A stretch of 9,636 nt of DNA from the NCBI GenBank assembly GCA_028817685.1, contig JAPPPC010000552.1:1-9636 (forward strand), given 5' to 3'. The translations under genes were made by a program, and so were the position numbers. A model generated the notes under the pieces. That model did not search any database, had not been told where the DNA came from, and saw only the letters and a list, made by a program, of their open reading frames with translations. The DNA comes from Rhodospirillaceae bacterium. Its GTDB lineage: Bacteria > Pseudomonadota > Alphaproteobacteria > UBA8366 > GCA-2717185. Below are positions 1 to 6,400 of this stretch, piece after piece. Each line of letters opens with the position of its first letter. Position 1 is the stretch's first letter.

Positions 1-272
1 CTGTACACCTGTTCCCGACAGGACAGGGCAATGTCATCGGCAACCCGATCGAGCCCGTCATCAAGCTGACCGCGAACCCGCGGACGGCGCGCGAGATGGG
101 TGAGCATGTCGATCTCGACGTATCGGGTATCCTGCGCCGCGAGATGAATTTCGACGAGGCAGGCGACCGCCTGATCGACATCACGATGCGCACTTGCAAC
201 GGCCGGCTTACCTGCGCCGAAGCGCTGGGTCATCGTGAGTTTGTCATGACGAAACTCTACCGGAGCGCATAA
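1..272 (+). CDS. suyB: C-terminal end of a UxaA-family lyase, probably (R)-sulfolactate sulfo-lyase large subunit SuyB
   Basis: Only the last 89 codons are present, read from base 3 to the TAA at 270-272; the 5' part lies outside the window. The fragment begins VHLFPTGQGN and continues with GNPIEPVIKLTANP. This matches the TGxGxxxGxPIxPVIKxTxNP block near the C-terminus of the UxaA/GarD/SuyB family, and it ends in LGHREFVMTKLYRSA. Family membership is seen directly. The choice of SuyB over altronate or galactarate dehydratase rests on the neighbours: SlcC-like and ComC-like dehydrogenases and a TTT receptor follow at once. SuyAB is a cytoplasmic enzyme that splits (R)-3-sulfolactate into pyruvate and bisulfite. 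The small subunit SuyA would be expected just upstream. Without the N-terminal part, an altronate-type dehydratase cannot be excluded. Confidence 0.72.
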   Translation, partial: VHLFPTGQGNVIGNPIEPVIKLTANPRTAREMGEHVDLDVSGILRREMNFDEAGDRLIDITMRTCNGRLTCAEALGHREFVMTKLYRSA

Positions 273-288
273 TCGACGCGCTTCGCTA

Positions 289-302
289 GGTTCTCTCGAA
301 CC
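289..302 (+). other. Small stem-loop in front of the transporter-receptor gene
   Basis: GGTTC (289-293) and GAACC (298-302) form a perfect 5-bp stem around a TCTC loop, directly against the GGAG at 303-306. There is no T-tract after it, so it is not an intrinsic terminator. It could mark an mRNA processing site or modulate access to the ribosome binding site. A chance stem is also possible. Confidence 0.3.
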
Positions 303-306
303 GGAG
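303..306 (+). promoter_or_regulatory. Ribosome binding site (GGAG) pointing to an ACG start at 315
   Basis: GGAG at 303-306 is followed by 8 nt and then ACG at 315-317, the normal Shine-Dalgarno to start spacing. The ACG is in frame with the receptor gene and sits exactly where a signal peptide should begin. This decides the start proposed for that gene. Confidence 0.5.
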
Positions 307-314
307 TAAGAGAG

Positions 315-1277
315 ACGCATATCCGTACGGCCCATATCGTCCTTGGGTTCATCGCCTTCCTCGGTGTCGCCATAACCGGCGTGCCGGGCAAGGCGGACGG
401 ATGGCCGCAGCAGCCCGTCGACTACATCATCCCCTTCGGCTATGGCGGCGAGTCCGGTATCGCTGCCCGGCTGCAGCAACCGGTGTTCACGCAATTGACC
501 GGGCATGACCTGGTGATCTCGCACAAACCTGGCGGCGGCGGCGCGGTCGTATGGTCGGAATTGAACAATATGAAGGGCGATGGCAACACCATCGTCGGCA
601 TCAACCTACCGCACCTCATCATTCAACCCGTCCGGGGCGCCCGTTACAAAACGGAAGAGATTGCCGCGCTTTACCTGTTTCACTACACGCCGAACGCCCT
701 GATCGTTTCCAGCGACTCGCCCTATGAAACGCTCGACGATTTGATCAAGGACGCGCAGGAGCGACCAAATCAGGTGCTATTGTCCGGCTCCGGCAAAGGA
801 ACGGCAAACCATCTTGCACAGGTCCGGTTCGACAATTTGGCCGGCATCGAAACCGAATATCGTGCGTACAAGGGAACCGGAGAGTCCATCGCGGCACTGC
901 TATCCGGTACCGTTGACGCCGCATGGGCCTACACCACGGTCGCCTTGCAGCAACAGGCCGACGTCCGGGTCCTGGGGGTCGCCATGGAAGAACGGCATCC
1001 CAGCATTCCCGACGCGCCGACCTTCCGCGAACTGAAATTCGATATGGTCGACGGCGCCTATCGCGGCATCGCCGTGCCCAACGGCACACCGGAAACGCTC
1101 AAGCGAGCGATCTCGAAAACCTTCGCCACGCTCAACAAGGATGCTGCATTCATCCAGAAAAAGCAGTCGCTTGGCTTCGTGCCGGTTGATATAGGCTATG
1201 ACAAGCTTCCGGCATTCATCGCGGAGCGGACACAGCAATATCGCGATCTCGCGAAGCGCGCCGGCCTGACCGAATAG
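315..1277 (+). CDS. TTT-family (Bug/TctC-type) periplasmic substrate-binding protein, probably for sulfolactate
   Basis: Extracytoplasmic receptor of a tripartite tricarboxylate transporter, expected to bind a small carboxylate in the periplasm and deliver it to TctA/TctB-type membrane subunits. Family marks include DYIIPFGYGGESGIAAR near the mature N-terminus, the YKGTGESIAALLSGTVDAAW block, DAPTFREL and YRGIAVPNGTPE. From 315 the protein is 320 residues, the usual length. It then starts with a clear signal peptide: HIRT, a hydrophobic run VLGFIAFLGVAITGV, and a plausible cleavage near GKA|DGW. The first conventional in-frame start, GTG at 381, would remove this leader. No ATG, GTG, TTG or CTG lies in frame between the TAA at 270-272 and 381, so the start is either ACG at 315 or a mutated ATG. 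In context this would be the counterpart of SlcH of the sulfolactate transporter SlcHFG. No membrane subunits follow, so they must lie elsewhere. The family is certain; the substrate is inferred from neighbours. Confidence 0.85.
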   Translation, partial: THIRTAHIVLGFIAFLGVAITGVPGKADGWPQQPVDYIIPFGYGGESGIAARLQQPVFTQLTGHDLVISHKPGGGGAVVWSELNNMKGDGNTIVGINLPHLIIQPVRGARYKTEEIAALYLFHYTPNALIVSSDSPYETLDDLIKDAQERPNQVLLSGSGKGTANHLAQVRFDNLAGIETEYRAYKGTGESIAALLSGTVDAAWAYTTVALQQQADVRVLGVAMEERHPSIPDAPTFRELKFDMVDGAYRGIAVPNGTPETLKRAISKTFATLNKDAAFIQKKQSLGFVPVDIGYDKLPAFIAERTQQYRDLAKRAGLTE

Positions 1278-1309
1278 AGCCGCGACCAGGCACGTACCAA
1301 TGCAAACTT

Positions 1310-1313
1310 GGAG
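1310..1313 (+). promoter_or_regulatory. Ribosome binding site (GGAG) deciding the ATG start of the hydroxyacid dehydrogenase
   Basis: GGAG lies 5 nt before the ATG at 1319 but only 2 nt before the GTG at 1316. The ATG is therefore the better start, and the longer reading adds just one residue. Confidence 0.6.
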
Positions 1314-1318
1314 ATGTG

Positions 1319-2254
1319 ATGGCTGAAATCATCATCACGGAATTCATCGACCAGAGCGCTGTCGACGACCTCTCTGCGGATTTCGACGTCGTCTACGACC
1401 CGCAGTTGGTCGACCAACCGGAGCGGCTTCTCAGCCTTGTCGGTGAGGCGCCTGCGCTCATCGTCCGCAACCGGACCCAGGTGCGCGGCGCGTTGCTGGA
1501 AGCCGCAACCGCCCTCAAGGTCGTCGGGCGACTCGGTGTCGGTCTCGACAATATCGACATGTCCGCCTGTGCGGCGCGCGGGATCACGGTCTGCCCTGCT
1601 ACTGGCGCGAACAATGTTTCGGTTGCGGAATACGTCGTCACCACAATGACGACCCTCCTGCGCAGTCCCGCCTATAGCGTGACGGAGGCCGTTCTGGCCG
1701 GCTCGTGGCCGCGCACCGAGGCGATCGGCCGCGAAGCCAGCGGCAAGGTTCTCGGCCTTGTAGGGTTCGGCGCCATCGGGCGCGACGTCGCCCGCCGTGC
1801 CGCACCGCTGGGCGTGACCGTTACAGCCCACGACCCGCTACTTCAGGCCGACGATCCGGCCTGGGCGATGGCCGAATCCAAATCCCTGGACACGCTGATC
1901 GCCGAATCCGACGTTATCAGCCTGCACGTGCCGCTAACCGATGAGACCCATCACCTGCTGGACGCAGCGGCGATCGCACGCATGAAGCCTGGCGCCATTG
2001 TGATCAACGCAGCGCGCGGCGGCGTGGTCGATGAAGTGGCCCTCGCCGAGGCCCTGAAAGAAGGCCGGTTGGGTGGCGGCGCGCTCGACGTTTTCGAAAC
2101 GGAACCGGTGACGGCGGAAAGCGGCACGCATCTGGCAAAAGTTCCAAACCTCATCCTGACGCCGCACATCGCCGGATTGACCGACGAGGCAAATCTGCGG
2201 ACAAGCGATATGACAGCGGCCAATGTCCGCCGCGTGCTGGAGGAAACCCGATGA
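1319..2254 (+). CDS. slcC: D-isomer-specific 2-hydroxyacid dehydrogenase, probably (S)-sulfolactate dehydrogenase SlcC
   Basis: NAD-dependent oxidoreductase of the D-2-hydroxyacid/phosphoglycerate dehydrogenase family, 311 residues, cytoplasmic. The Rossmann motif is GFGAIG (residues 149-154). The second strand of that fold ends in VTAHDP, and Asp172 favours NAD over NADP. The catalytic triad is visible: Arg233 in NAARGG, Glu262 in FETEP and His283 in TPHIAG. In sulfolactate degraders SlcC oxidises (S)-sulfolactate to sulfopyruvate, the first half of the conversion of the S to the R isomer. That assignment rests on ComC following with a 4-nt ATGA overlap and on the SuyB-like gene two positions upstream. 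By sequence alone it could be a phosphoglycerate, hydroxypyruvate or other 2-hydroxyacid dehydrogenase. It lacks the C-terminal ACT domain of long PGDHs, which argues against a serine-biosynthesis SerA. Confidence 0.85.
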   Translation: MAEIIITEFIDQSAVDDLSADFDVVYDPQLVDQPERLLSLVGEAPALIVRNRTQVRGALLEAATALKVVGRLGVGLDNIDMSACAARGITVCPATGANNVSVAEYVVTTMTTLLRSPAYSVTEAVLAGSWPRTEAIGREASGKVLGLVGFGAIGRDVARRAAPLGVTVTAHDPLLQADDPAWAMAESKSLDTLIAESDVISLHVPLTDETHHLLDAAAIARMKPGAIVINAARGGVVDEVALAEALKEGRLGGGALDVFETEPVTAESGTHLAKVPNLILTPHIAGLTDEANLRTSDMTAANVRRVLEETR

Positions 2255-3255
2255 GCGACAAGACCCTGTCCCTGGCCGAGTTGGAAAGCCTGGCGATCCG
2301 AGCGTTGCCCGCCAACGGCACCAGCGCGCGCAACGCCGCGCACGTCGCCGCCGCCATCGTGACCGCGGAGGCCGACGGGCTGAAAGGACATGGGGCGTCG
2401 CGCGTGCCGTTTTATGCGGCGCAGGCCAAGAGCGGCAAGGTCGACGGCAACGCCACCCCGGAATGCCAGGATGTCGGCGCCGCCGCACGGCGTATCGATG
2501 CCAAGCAGGGGTTTTCGTACCCGGCGATGAACCTGGCGGTGGAGCAGCTTACCGATCTCGTAAAAAACACCGGGATCGCCGCGGCGGCCATTGGCAACTC
2601 GCATCACGCGGGCGCCGCTGGACAACCCGTCGAACGGTTGGCGCGCGCCGGGCTGGTGGGGCTCTTTTTCGCCAATTCACCGGAAGCGATCGCCCCCTGG
2701 GGCGGCAGTAAAGCGTTGTTCGGTACGGACCCGATCGCCTTTGCCGCACCGCGGCGCAACGACGCGCCGCTGGTTATCGACATGTCCTTATCACAGGTCG
2801 CACGGGGCAAGATCATGGTCGCGGCCCAAAAGGGAGACCCCATCCCGGAGGGATGGGCGCTGGACGCCGACGGAAACCCCACCACGGACGCAAAGGCGGC
2901 CATGGCCGGCACCATGCTGCCCATGGGCGACGGCAAGGGCGCCCAGCTCGTTCTGATGGTCGAACTTTTTGCGGCGGCCATGACGGGTTCCCTGTTCGGC
3001 TACGAGGCGAGCAGCTTCTTCGAGGCCGAAGGCCCCGCCCCGCGGACAGGACAATTCCTCATCGCACTCGACGCCGGGCGTTTCTCCGGCGGCGCGTTCC
3101 CCGACCGGCTGGAAACCCTGATCGAAGCGATACTCGCACAGGACGGCACCCGGATCCCGGGCGTGCGCCGTTTCGCCTTGCGGGCCCAGGCCGAACGGGA
3201 GGGTATATCGCTGCCGCAAGCGCTATATGACGAAATCAGCGCGCTGGCGGGATAG
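2251..3255 (+). CDS. comC: LDH2/MDH2-family dehydrogenase, probably (R)-sulfolactate dehydrogenase ComC
   Basis: Malate/L-lactate dehydrogenase type 2 fold (PF02615), 334 residues, full length, NAD(P)-dependent and cytoplasmic. Family motifs in order: GHGASR (46-51), NSHHAGAAG (116-124) with the catalytic-region histidines, APWGG (148-152), FGTDPIAFAAP (157-167), VIDMSLS (175-181), ARGK (184-187), and GWALDADGNPTTD (201-213) followed by GDGKG (226-230). In the sulfolactate pathway ComC reduces sulfopyruvate to (R)-sulfolactate, the isomer accepted by SuyAB. Paired with SlcC it acts as a two-enzyme racemase. The start ATG overlaps the TGA of the preceding gene (ATGA), a sign of translational coupling. 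Other members of the family act on malate, lactate, ureidoglycolate or 2,3-diketogulonate, so the substrate rests on context. Confidence 0.86.
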   Translation: MSDKTLSLAELESLAIRALPANGTSARNAAHVAAAIVTAEADGLKGHGASRVPFYAAQAKSGKVDGNATPECQDVGAAARRIDAKQGFSYPAMNLAVEQLTDLVKNTGIAAAAIGNSHHAGAAGQPVERLARAGLVGLFFANSPEAIAPWGGSKALFGTDPIAFAAPRRNDAPLVIDMSLSQVARGKIMVAAQKGDPIPEGWALDADGNPTTDAKAAMAGTMLPMGDGKGAQLVLMVELFAAAMTGSLFGYEASSFFEAEGPAPRTGQFLIALDAGRFSGGAFPDRLETLIEAILAQDGTRIPGVRRFALRAQAEREGISLPQALYDEISALAG

Positions 3256-3258
3256 GCC

Positions 3259-4617
3259 ATGACCAAACGGCGGGATCTGCTTGCCGACGCCGCGACGCGG
3301 GCCGCAGAATATCTAGAATCCCTGGACGAGCGAGCCGTCTTTCCACCGCCCAAACCGGTCGAAACCCTTCGAAGTTTTTTGGAAGCGGCGTTGCCGGAAG
3401 GCCCAACCGCACCGGAAACGGTGCTGGCGCAGTTGGACGAGATCGCGGGCCCGGCCACCGTGGCAAGCGCAGGGGGCCGTTATTTCGGCTTCGTCACCGG
3501 CGGCGCCCTCCCGGCGGCCGTGGCTGCGAACTGGCTGGCGACAGCATGGGACCAGAACAGCTTCAACAATGTCAGCTCCCCGGCGATCGCACTGCTCGAA
3601 GATTCCGCGCTGCGTTGGGTCAAGCAGGCGCTCGACCTGTCGCCGACCGCCGAGGGCACCCTGGTGACCGGCGCGACGATGGCGAACTTCACCTGCCTCG
3701 CCGCCGCGCGGCAGCGGGTTCTCGCCGATGCGGGTTGGGATGCGGATGAGAAAGGATTGTTCGGCGCCCCGCCAATCGATGTGATCGTCGGAGACGAAGT
3801 CCACGCGACGATCTTCAAGGTACTATCCATGCTGGGGCTCGGCCGCGACCGGGTTATCCGCGTACCGGTCGACGATCAGGGCCGGATGCGCGCCGACGTC
3901 CTGCCGCCGATCGACAAGCCTGCTATCGTCTGCATCCAGGCGGGCAATGTAAATTCGGGCGCGTTCGACCCCGCGGCTGAGATCATCGCCCACGCCCACA
4001 AGGCCGGCGCCTGGGTGCATGTGGACGGCGCGTTCGGTCTGTGGGCCCGTGCTTCAAAAACCTTGGCGCCACTCGCCGCCGGGCTCGAAGCTGCTGATTC
4101 CTGGGCAACCGATGCCCATAAATGGCTCAACGTTCCCTATGATTGCGGTGTCGCTCTCGTGCGCGAGCCGGATAATTTGCGGCGCGCCATGTCGATCAGC
4201 GGCGCTTACCTTTTGGCCAGCGGGCAGCGCGACCAGATCGATTACTCGCCGGACAGTTCCCGCCGCGCCCGTGCCGTCGATGTCTGGGCCGCTCTGAAAT
4301 CGCTTGGCCGGTCCGGGCTGGCTGAAATGATCGACCGCAACTGCCGGCAGGCGGGCCAGCTGGCCGAGAGCCTCCGGCGCGCCAATATCGAAATCCTCAA
4401 CGACGTCGTACTGAACCAGGTCGTGGTCGCGTTCGGCGATGCGGACCGCACGAACCGCGTCATCGAAGCCGTCCAAATAGACGGGACGTGCTGGGCCGGC
4501 GCGACGGTCTGGCGGAACCGCACCGCGATGCGGATTAGCGTCAGCGGCTGGGCGACGACGGATGCGGATATCGAGCGATCACTCGAAGCCATCCTCAAAG
4601 CCCATCGCGAAGCCTGA
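3259..4617 (+). CDS. Group II PLP-dependent decarboxylase (glutamate/aromatic amino acid/cysteine-sulfinate decarboxylase family)
   Basis: Fold-type I PLP enzyme of the pyridoxal-dependent decarboxylase family (PF00282), 452 residues. GATMANF (138-144) is the phosphate-binding turn. His182 in DEVHATIFK is the ring-stacking histidine. Asp256 in HVDGAFG (254-260) should pair with the pyridine nitrogen, and Lys288 in TDAHKWLN (284-291) forms the Schiff base. Relatives in databases are often labelled aspartate aminotransferase family, but the architecture is that of an amino acid decarboxylase. The ATG lies 3 nt after the stop of comC, so it belongs to the same transcript. The classical sulfolactate route does not need such an enzyme. 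A substrate such as L-cysteate (giving taurine) would suit the surroundings, but this is inference. The start at 3259 is chosen for the tight coupling, although the upstream purine signal is weak. Confidence 0.85.
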   Translation: MTKRRDLLADAATRAAEYLESLDERAVFPPPKPVETLRSFLEAALPEGPTAPETVLAQLDEIAGPATVASAGGRYFGFVTGGALPAAVAANWLATAWDQNSFNNVSSPAIALLEDSALRWVKQALDLSPTAEGTLVTGATMANFTCLAAARQRVLADAGWDADEKGLFGAPPIDVIVGDEVHATIFKVLSMLGLGRDRVIRVPVDDQGRMRADVLPPIDKPAIVCIQAGNVNSGAFDPAAEIIAHAHKAGAWVHVDGAFGLWARASKTLAPLAAGLEAADSWATDAHKWLNVPYDCGVALVREPDNLRRAMSISGAYLLASGQRDQIDYSPDSSRRARAVDVWAALKSLGRSGLAEMIDRNCRQAGQLAESLRRANIEILNDVVLNQVVVAFGDADRTNRVIEAVQIDGTCWAGATVWRNRTAMRISVSGWATTDADIERSLEAILKAHREA

Positions 4618-4658
4618 AGGACTCTTGCACCGTCCCGCGCCTTGATTAGGATGCGCGC

Positions 4659-5477
4659 ATGGCGCCAGACAGCACCAATTCAACGGAGAACCCGCCTGAA
4701 GCGCGTGACAAGGGATCGCAGATCCAACGCGCCTTTGCGCTTCTCGACATCGTTATCGCGGAGGGCCGGCCGATCAACTTGGCCGCCATGGCGGAGCGGC
4801 TCGACCTGCCCAAGCCGACCGTGCATCGGATCGCCGGCCGGCTGGAAGCGGAAGGCTATCTGATCCGCGAGCCCGGCGGCCGGAATTACGGTATCGGCCC
4901 GCGGCTCAACGCCCTGGCGGCCGACACGTTGAGCGCGTCTGCGCAACGCGCACCGCGTCACGCCGTGCTGGAGTGGCTGGCCAAGGAAACTGGCGAAACC
5001 TGCAATCTGGGTGTGCTCGACGGCAACAATGTCGTCTATCTCGACCGGGTCGAGAGCACCTGGCCGTTGCGGATGCATTTCACGGTCGGCAGCCGGGTGC
5101 CGCTGCATGCAGTCGCGATGGGGAAACTCTTCATGAGCCGGATGCCGAAACGGGCGCGGGAGCGTCTCTACGCCGCCTCGCCTCTGGAACGCTTTACCGA
5201 ACATACCATCACCGATCCGGAGGCGATGGAGGCGGAACTCGCCGCAATCCGGCGCGAAGATATGGCGACGAACAATCAGGAATACATGGTCGGGCTGGTG
5301 GGTGTCGCCGTCCCGGTCGCGGTCGGACCGGATTCGCGCCAGCTGCGCGCCGCCCTGGCCATTCATGCGCCGATTCCGCGCATGACCGTCGAGGATTGCC
5401 GGCGCCATCTGCCCGCGATGCGAGACGCCGCTGCCCGGTTAAGCGCCGCCCTGTTCGAAGAGAGCGACACATGCTGA
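4659..5477 (+). CDS. IclR-family transcriptional regulator
   Basis: Repressor/activator of the IclR family, 272 residues, typical length. Residues 22-80 form the winged helix-turn-helix, with IQRAFALLDIV, then NLAAMAERLDLPKPTVHRI as the HTH and LEAEGYL leading into the wing. Residues from about 95 form the GAF-like effector domain, with ETCNLGVLDGNNVVYLDR (113-130), GSRVPLHAVAMGK (144-156) and a later VGLVGVAVPV (211-220). AGGA (4648-4651) is 7 nt from the ATG. It lies 41 bp after the decarboxylase and overlaps the next gene by 7 nt (ATGCTGA), so it is embedded in the operon it probably controls. An IclR-type regulator (SlcR) is known from the sulfolactate cluster of Chromohalobacter, which fits. 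The effector cannot be read from the sequence; sulfolactate or sulfopyruvate is a guess. Confidence 0.9.
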   Translation: MAPDSTNSTENPPEARDKGSQIQRAFALLDIVIAEGRPINLAAMAERLDLPKPTVHRIAGRLEAEGYLIREPGGRNYGIGPRLNALAADTLSASAQRAPRHAVLEWLAKETGETCNLGVLDGNNVVYLDRVESTWPLRMHFTVGSRVPLHAVAMGKLFMSRMPKRARERLYAASPLERFTEHTITDPEAMEAELAAIRREDMATNNQEYMVGLVGVAVPVAVGPDSRQLRAALAIHAPIPRMTVEDCRRHLPAMRDAAARLSAALFEESDTC

Positions 5478-6400
5478 GCACGCGGCCGTTCGAATGCCCG
5501 CCCGCCTTGCTCGCGCGGGCGCAGCGGAACCCAGCCGTCACAACCGCTGTGGCCAATGCCGGCGCGGTACTGGCCCTGGAGAGCGCGAAACAGGCGACGG
5601 AAGCACGTCTCATAACGCCCATTCTTGTCGGCAACCGGGAGGGAATCGCCCGGACCGCGGACGAGATCGGGTGGGAAATCGGGGCATTCGAAATACTTCA
5701 CGCGGACGACGAGGATATGGCTGCGCTGAAGGCAGCAAAGCTCGCCGGTGATGGGCATGCGGCTGCCTTGATGAAAGGCCACGTTCACACCGACGCCTTT
5801 ATGATGGCGATCCTCAACCGGGACTCAGGTCTACGCACCGGCCGGCGGTTGACCCATGTCTTCCACATGACCGTTCCAGACCACGACAAGGCACTGCTGA
5901 TCACCGATGCCGCGGTCAATATCGCGCCCGATCTGGAAACCAAGTTCGAAGCGATCCGAAACGCGGTCGACCTGGCGCAAAATCTAGGTACCGCGAAGCC
6001 CCGGGTGGCCATCCTGTCCGGCACGGAAGAGGCGACGGTCCGGATGCCCTCCAGCATGGATGCCGCGGCGCTAACGGAACGCGCGGCGACCGAACTCCAA
6101 AACGCACAAGTATTTGGCCCCCTGGCGTTCGACAACGCCGTCTCGCCGGACGCCGCGCAAATCAAGAGTATCGACCATCCGGTCGCCGGCAATGCCGATA
6201 TCCTACTGGTACCGAACATCGAAACCGGCAACGCCCTATTCAAGATGATGGTCTATTTCATGAGCGCCTGCGCGGCCGGCATCGTGCTCGGCGCCAAGGT
6301 CCCGGCAATCCTGACCAGCCGTGCGGACCCGCCGGAAGCGCGCCTCGCCTCGGCCGCGATCGCAGCTATCCTCGCGGGTGCGGAAAAGGACGCGGTCTAA
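5471..6400 (+). CDS. pta: Phosphate acetyl/butyryltransferase family protein (Pta-like)
   Basis: Acyl-CoA:phosphate acyltransferase of the PTA/PTB family (PF01515), 309 residues, a short single-domain form. Motifs: LMKGHVHTD (100-108), LRTGRRLTHVF (121-131), ITDAAVNIAPDL (144-155), SGTEEATVRMPSS (183-195), GNADILLVPNIETGN (240-254) and SRADPPEARLAS (283-294). It would interconvert acetyl phosphate (or butyryl phosphate) and the CoA ester. In taurine and sulfoacetaldehyde degraders a short Pta is commonly coded near xsc, because Xsc releases acetyl phosphate. Its place here therefore hints at a C2 sulfonate branch in addition to SuyAB. No acetate or butyrate kinase and no xsc gene are visible. 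The ATG overlaps the stop of the IclR gene by 7 nt, and the reading frame is open far upstream, so the start relies on this coupling. Acetyl versus butyryl specificity cannot be decided from the sequence. Confidence 0.85.
   Translation: MLSTRPFECPPALLARAQRNPAVTTAVANAGAVLALESAKQATEARLITPILVGNREGIARTADEIGWEIGAFEILHADDEDMAALKAAKLAGDGHAAALMKGHVHTDAFMMAILNRDSGLRTGRRLTHVFHMTVPDHDKALLITDAAVNIAPDLETKFEAIRNAVDLAQNLGTAKPRVAILSGTEEATVRMPSSMDAAALTERAATELQNAQVFGPLAFDNAVSPDAAQIKSIDHPVAGNADILLVPNIETGNALFKMMVYFMSACAAGIVLGAKVPAILTSRADPPEARLASAAIAAILAGAEKDAV

Noticed and set aside
1196..1831. 211-codon minus-strand open frame across the receptor/dehydrogenase junction
   Set aside because: It spans two confidently assigned plus-strand genes and has no motif; it is a shadow frame.
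4625..4652. Possible promoter (TTGCAC, 16 bp, TAGGAT) before the IclR gene
   Set aside because: The -35 matches consensus at only 3 of 6 positions, and the -10 would overlap the ribosome binding site, 6 nt from the start codon. Read-through from the operon is simpler.
4973..5470. Upstream extension of the pta reading frame
   Set aside because: It runs in another frame through the IclR effector domain, and its translation is G/R-rich without PTA similarity. The family N-terminus begins near the ATG at 5471.
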